Positions 6,304-10,185 of a DNA stretch of 10,185 nt are shown here, one piece after another. Position numbers and translations under genes: made by a program. Under the pieces are notes generated by a model. It saw only the letters and a list, made by a program, of their open reading frames with translations, was not told the origin of the DNA and searched no databases. This DNA comes from an uncultured Oscillibacter sp. Its GTDB lineage: Bacteria; Bacillota; Clostridia; Oscillospirales; Oscillospiraceae. Every line of letters begins with the position of its first letter. Position 1 is the stretch's first letter. The stretch is from contig CAJUOD010000101.1 of NCBI GenBank assembly GCA_910587875.1, positions 1 through 10,185 of the forward strand, given 5' to 3'.

Positions 6304-7706
6304 CACGCCTCACCCGCCTCAATCTTTTTGGCCTTCTCCACCACGTCCCGCCAGGTGCCCACGTTGTAGAAAGCCGCCTCCGGGTACTGGTCCAGCTCGC
6401 CGTTCACCAGCTTTTCAAAGCTCTCCAGGGTGTCCTTCAGGGGCACGTAGACCCCGGGGATGCCGGTGAACTTCTCCGCCACCGTAGTGGGCTGGGCGAA
6501 GAAGCGCTGGAGCCGCCGGGCCCGGGCCACGGTCTTCTGGTCCTCCTCGCTGAGCTCGTCCATGCCGAGTATCGCGATGATGTCCTGGAGCTCCATGTAC
6601 TTCTCCAAAATCTCCTGACAGGTCCGGGCGACGCGGTAGTGCCGCTCTCCCACCACGTCGGCCTCCAGAATCCGGGAGGAGGAGGCCAGGGGATCCACCG
6701 CCGGGTAAATGCCCTGCTCGGAGATCTTCCGGCTCAGGACGGTGGTGGCGTCCAGATGGGCGAAGGTGGTGGCCGTGGCCGGGTCCGTCAGGTCGTCCGC
6801 CGGGACGTAGACCGCCTGGACGGAAGTGACGGAACCGTTCTTCGTGGAGGTGATGCGCTCCTGGAGCTCGCCCATTTCGTTGGCCAGGGTGGGCTGATAG
6901 CCCACGGCGGAGGGCATCCGCCCTAAGAGGGTAGAGACCTCGCTGCCCGCCTGGACGAAGCGGAAGATGTTGTCGATGAACAGCAGCACGTCCTTGTGCT
7001 CCTTGTCCCGGAAGTACTCCGCCATGGTCAGCCCCGCCAGGGCCACCCGCATGCGGACGCCGGGGGACTCGTTCATCTGGCCGAAAACCAGGGCCGTCTT
7101 CTCGCTGACGCCGCTCTCCCGCATCTCCCGCCAGAGGTCGTTGCCCTCCCGGGAGCGCTCGCCCACGCCGGTGAAGATGGAGTATCCGCCGTGCTCGGTG
7201 GCCACGTTGTGGATCAGCTCCTGAATCAGGACGGTCTTGCCCACGCCCGCGCCGCCGAAGAGGCCGATCTTGCCCCCCCGGGGATAGGGCTCCAGCAGGT
7301 CGATGACCTTGATGCCCGTCTCCAGAATCTCCACCGCCGGGCTCTGCTCGTCAAAGGCCGGGGGCTTGCGGTAAATGCTCTTCCGGGGCGTGCCCTCGGG
7401 CACGGGGCCGCCGCCGTCGATGGGCTGGCCCAGGACGTTGAACATGCGCCCCAGGGTGGCCGTGCCCACGGGAACCTCGATGGTCCGGTCCGGCACGTCC
7501 ACGGCCAGGCCCCGGGCCAGGCCCTCGCTGGGGGAGAGCATGATGCAGCGCACCGTGCTTTTCCCCACGTGCTGGGCCACCTCCATTACCCGGAGGCCGC
7601 CGTCCTTCTCCACGGTCAGCTCCTCCCGCAGGCGGGGAAGCTCGCCGCTTTGGATCTCCACGTCCACCACGGGGCCGGAGACCTGTACGATAATGCCTCT
7701 TTCCAA
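6303..7706 (-). CDS. atpD: F-type ATP synthase beta subunit (TTG start)
   Basis: A 467-residue catalytic subunit of the F1 head, where ADP and phosphate are joined. Motifs: Walker A GGAGVGKT (151-158), catalytic glutamate E183 in VGERSREGNDLW, Walker B DVLLFIDNIFRF (239-250), and the DELSEED segment (383-389) that contacts the gamma subunit. Length and motifs are standard. The start is TTG at 7706, nine bases after AAGGGAAGG inside the end of atpG; no ATG or GTG is available between the atpG stop and the conserved GIIVQVSGPVVDVEI. The atpG stop (TAA) lies in the same frame, separated only by two codons. Neighbours are atpG upstream and atpC overlapping downstream. Confidence 0.97.
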   Translation of the reverse strand: MERGIIVQVSGPVVDVEIQSGELPRLREELTVEKDGGLRVMEVAQHVGKSTVRCIMLSPSEGLARGLAVDVPDRTIEVPVGTATLGRMFNVLGQPIDGGGPVPEGTPRKSIYRKPPAFDEQSPAVEILETGIKVIDLLEPYPRGGKIGLFGGAGVGKTVLIQELIHNVATEHGGYSIFTGVGERSREGNDLWREMRESGVSEKTALVFGQMNESPGVRMRVALAGLTMAEYFRDKEHKDVLLFIDNIFRFVQAGSEVSTLLGRMPSAVGYQPTLANEMGELQERITSTKNGSVTSVQAVYVPADDLTDPATATTFAHLDATTVLSRKISEQGIYPAVDPLASSSRILEADVVGERHYRVARTCQEILEKYMELQDIIAILGMDELSEEDQKTVARARRLQRFFAQPTTVAEKFTGIPGVYVPLKDTLESFEKLVNGELDQYPEAAFYNVGTWRDVVEKAKKIEAGEA

Positions 7707-7712
7707 AATCGG

Positions 7713-8609
7713 TTACCTTCCCTTCTTCTGGCGCTGGGCCCTGGCCCCGGCGGAAATCTCCGTAATCTCCTGGGTGATGGCCGCCTGGCGGACCCGGTTG
7801 TACTGGAGGGACAGCTCCCCCAACAGCTTCCCCGCGTTCCGGTCCGCGTTGTCCATGGCGGTCATCCGGGCGTTCTGCTCACAGCAGAAGCTGTCAATCA
7901 GGGCGCTGTAGATGAAGCCGGTCACGTAGCTCCGCATGACGCTGTTCAGCACGGTCCCCACGTCGGGGTAGAACTCGAAGCGCTCCGTCATGGCCCCCTC
8001 CCCCGCCGGGGCCCCGGCGAAGTGGGTCCGCTGGAAGGGCAGCAGGCGGGTGGAGCGGGCCTGGGCGCTCATGGCGCTCTCCATGTCCGTGTAGATGACG
8101 TAGATCTCCTTCAGCTCCCCCCGGTCGAAGCCGTCCAGCAGCAGGGTGCTGATCTCCCGGGCCCGGGCCATGGTGGGGTTCTGGGCGGTGTAGAGGAAGC
8201 TGTGCTCAATGGGGATTTTCCGCTGGTCGAAAAAGCGCCGCCCGTACTCCCCCACCACGAAGAGCTTGGTGTCCGGGTGCCGCTCCAGCAGCTGCTGGGC
8301 CATCCGGATGGCGTTTTGGTTATAGGCCCCCGCCAGGCCCTTGTCGGCGGTGATGAGCAGGCAGCCGTAGGTCCCCTTCAGGGGCTCGTCGCTGCCGATG
8401 GGATAGAAAAACCGGCTGTCCACGTTGTAGGCCGTACGGAAAATCCGCCGGATCTCCCCCCGGAGGGCCTCGAAGTAGGGCCGGGTCTGGTCCAGCTCCT
8501 GTCGGGCCCGGCGGAGCTTGGTGGAGGCGATCAGATACATGGCGTTGGTGATTTTCCGGGTCTCCCCCACGCTCTCAATGTGGGTCTTGATCTCCTTGGT
8601 CCCCGCCAT
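7713..8609 (-). CDS. atpG: F-type ATP synthase gamma subunit
   Basis: A 298-residue central shaft subunit that turns inside the alpha-beta ring and couples ion flow to ATP synthesis. The N-terminal helix has the family hallmark IKTHIESVGETRKITNAMYLIASTKLRRA; the middle domain contains LLITADKGLAGAYN; the C-terminal helix carries LSLQYNRVRQAAITQEITEI. Length is usual. The ATG at 8609 (MAGTKEIK) is chosen because it begins at the conserved N-terminus and comes one base after the atpA stop (TGACATG). An in-frame ATG at 8633 would add eight residues overlapping atpA and is not needed. GGGGCGG ahead of the start is a modest binding site, so coupling to atpA translation is likely. Confidence 0.96.
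   Translation of the reverse strand: MAGTKEIKTHIESVGETRKITNAMYLIASTKLRRARQELDQTRPYFEALRGEIRRIFRTAYNVDSRFFYPIGSDEPLKGTYGCLLITADKGLAGAYNQNAIRMAQQLLERHPDTKLFVVGEYGRRFFDQRKIPIEHSFLYTAQNPTMARAREISTLLLDGFDRGELKEIYVIYTDMESAMSAQARSTRLLPFQRTHFAGAPAGEGAMTERFEFYPDVGTVLNSVMRSYVTGFIYSALIDSFCCEQNARMTAMDNADRNAGKLLGELSLQYNRVRQAAITQEITEISAGARAQRQKKGR
7716..7724 (-). promoter_or_regulatory. Ribosome binding site for the TTG start of atpD
   Basis: AAGGGAAGG within the last codons of atpG, nine bases ahead of TTG at 7706. This supports the non-ATG start. Confidence 0.75.
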
Positions 8610-8610
8610 G

Positions 8611-10136
8611 TCAGCCGCCCCGCTTTCCGGCAAAGCTCTCCCGGGCCCGCTTCGCCAGGGCGACGATCTCCTCCCGGTCCTCCGGGTCCAGCTGGCCCGT
8701 GCGGTCGATGCGGCCGCAGAGGTCCGGGGCCTCCGCCTCCACCACGGAGAGCAGATGGGCCCGGAAGGCGTCCATCTCCTCCAGGGGCACGTCCAGGCAG
8801 ACGCGCGCCATGGCGGCCGAGAGGACGATCACCTGCTGGTGCTGGGACAGGGGGGCGTACCGGGGCTGGCGCAGCAGGCGCATCAGGCCCTGGCCGTAGG
8901 TCAGCTGGCGCTTGGTGGCGTCGTCCAGGTCGCTGGAGAACTGGGTAAAGACCTCCATCTCCCGGTACTGGGCCAGATCCAGCCGGAGGGTCCCCACGGC
9001 CTTCTTCATGGCCTTGGTCTGGGCGTCGCCGCCCACGCGGGAGACGGAGAGGCCCACGTTGACGGCGGGCCGCTGGCCCGCGAAGAACAGATCGCTCTCC
9101 AGGAAGATCTGCCCGTCGGTGATGGAGATGATATTCGTCGGAATATAAGCGGACACGTCCCCCGCCTGGGTCTCCACAATGGGCAGGGCGGTCATGCTGC
9201 CGCCCCCCAGCTCGTCGGAGAGGTGGGCCGCCCGCTCTAAAAGCCGGGAGTGGAGATAGAACACGTCGCCGGGGTAGGCCTCCCGCCCCGGGGACCGCTC
9301 CAGCAGAAGGCTGAGGGTCCGGTAGGCGATGGCGTGCTTGCTGAGGTCGTCGTAGACGATGAGCACGTCCCGCCCCTGGCGCATGAAGTGCTCTCCCAGG
9401 GCGCAGCCCGCGTAGGGCGCGATATACTGGAGCGCCGCGGAGGCGCTGGCCGGGGCGCTGACCACGGCGGTGTACTCCATGGCCCCCCGGCGGCTCAGGT
9501 TCTCCACGATCTGGGCCACGCTACTGGCCTTCTGCCCGATGGCCACATAGATGCACACCACATCCTTCCCCTTCTGATTCAGGATGGTGTCCAGGGCGAT
9601 GGCGGTTTTGCCCGTCTGCCGGTCGCCGATGATGAGCTCCCGCTGGCCCCGTCCGATGGGGAACATGGAGTCGATGGCAAGCAGCCCCGTCTCCATGGGG
9701 GTGTTCACCGGCTGGCGGTCCAGGATGCCCGGCGCCGGGGCCTCGATGGGCCGGTGGGCCTCCGCCCGGATTTTCCCCTTGCCGTCCACGGGGACGCCCA
9801 GGGCATCCACCACCCGGCCCAGGAAGCCCTCGCCCACCGGCATGCCGGCGGTTTTCAGCGTCCGGCGGACCATGCTTCCGGCGGAGACCTCCTCGCCGCT
9901 GCCGAAGAGGATGCAGCTCACGCCGTCCCAGCGCAGGTCCTGCACCATGCCCTTCACGCCGGAGTTGAAGACCAGGATCTCCCCATACTGGGCGTGGTCC
10001 AAGCCCTTGACCACGGCGATCTCGCCGTCCACGGAGACCACCTCGCCGATCTCCTCCGGATTCACGGCCACGGTCCAGTCCTCCACCGCCTGGCGCATCA
10101 GGGGCAGAATGTCGTTGGATCCGCTCTCCAGTCCCC
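8611..10136 (-). CDS. atpA: F-type ATP synthase alpha subunit, 5' end missing at contig edge
   Basis: The regulatory, non-catalytic nucleotide-binding subunit of the F1 head. Counting from an internal ATG at 10098, motifs are Walker A GDRQTGKT (158-165), LIVYDDLSKHAIAYR (246-260), and the arginine finger R354 in VGLSVSRVGGDAQ, which acts at the beta catalytic site. The C-terminal helical domain ends in GKRGG. The frame stays open for 12 more codons upstream (GLESGSNDILPL) to 10136, where real sequence stops and adapter begins. The true start is therefore probably lost; ATG 10098 may be an internal methionine, because only about 13 residues would precede the conserved PEEIGEVVSVDGEIAVVKGLD. 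A delta subunit gene would normally lie upstream. The next gene, atpG, starts one base after its stop. Confidence 0.96.
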
Positions 10137-10185
10137 AGATCGGAAGAGCGTCGTGTAGGGAAAGAGTGTAGATCTCGGTGGTCGC
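10137..10185. other. Illumina TruSeq adapter sequence (contamination)
   Basis: Starts with AGATCGGAAGAGCGTCGTGT and continues to the edge in full agreement with the reverse complement of the TruSeq universal adapter as I know it. On the minus strand it stays open in frame with atpA and encodes EIYTLSLHDALPI, a peptide familiar as an adapter artefact in protein databases. On the plus strand it gives IGRASCRERV, another known artefact. It should be trimmed and not annotated as genome. Confidence 0.97.

Noticed and set aside
6996..8948. 650-residue plus-strand open frame
   Set aside because: It is wholly antisense to atpD, atpG and atpA, with repetitive composition typical of GC-rich shadow frames and no recognisable domain.
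9250..10171. Plus-strand frames opposite atpA, ending in adapter-encoded residues
   Set aside because: These are shadows of atpA; their C-termini (DRKSVV, IGRASCRERV) come from the adapter.

Overview
The window is GC-rich bacterial DNA with tightly packed genes. Strong Shine-Dalgarno sites, GHKL/LytTR two-component genes, a BceAB-type ABC transporter and the F-ATPase protein sequences suggest a Bacillota member of class Clostridia, probably an Oscillospiraceae gut bacterium of the Flavonifractor/Lawsonibacter kind. That placement is inferred from protein character only. The last 49 bases (10137-10185) are not biological: they match Illumina TruSeq adapter sequence, so the contig really ends at 10136, inside atpA.

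Left part (1-2314, minus strand): a three-gene unit transcribed leftward. It holds a TraX-family membrane protein, then a BceA-like ABC ATPase 16 bases downstream, then a BceB/FtsX-like permease that starts at the end of the ATPase gene and runs off the window. The TraX gene is preceded by a perfect Shine-Dalgarno site and, further upstream, a hairpin followed by seven U on the minus strand (candidate attenuator or terminator).

Middle (2314-4564): the 210-base divergent intergenic region holds three related 11-base direct repeats, two of them exactly 21 bases apart, directly upstream of an extended -10 promoter that drives rightward a LytTR response regulator and a GHKL sensor kinase. The layout suggests a peptide- or envelope-sensing two-component system controlling itself and possibly the divergent TraX-ABC unit.

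Right part (4610-10136, minus strand): atpA, atpG, atpD and atpC of the F1 ATP synthase in the usual alpha-gamma-beta-epsilon order with essentially no spacing. A second, orphan GHKL histidine kinase follows, its start codon overlapping the atpC stop by four bases. A perfect 11-bp hairpin with a U tract between the two convergent kinase genes ends this ATP synthase-kinase transcript. There are no RNA genes, IS elements or CRISPR arrays, and no gene-free stretch longer than about 210 bases.
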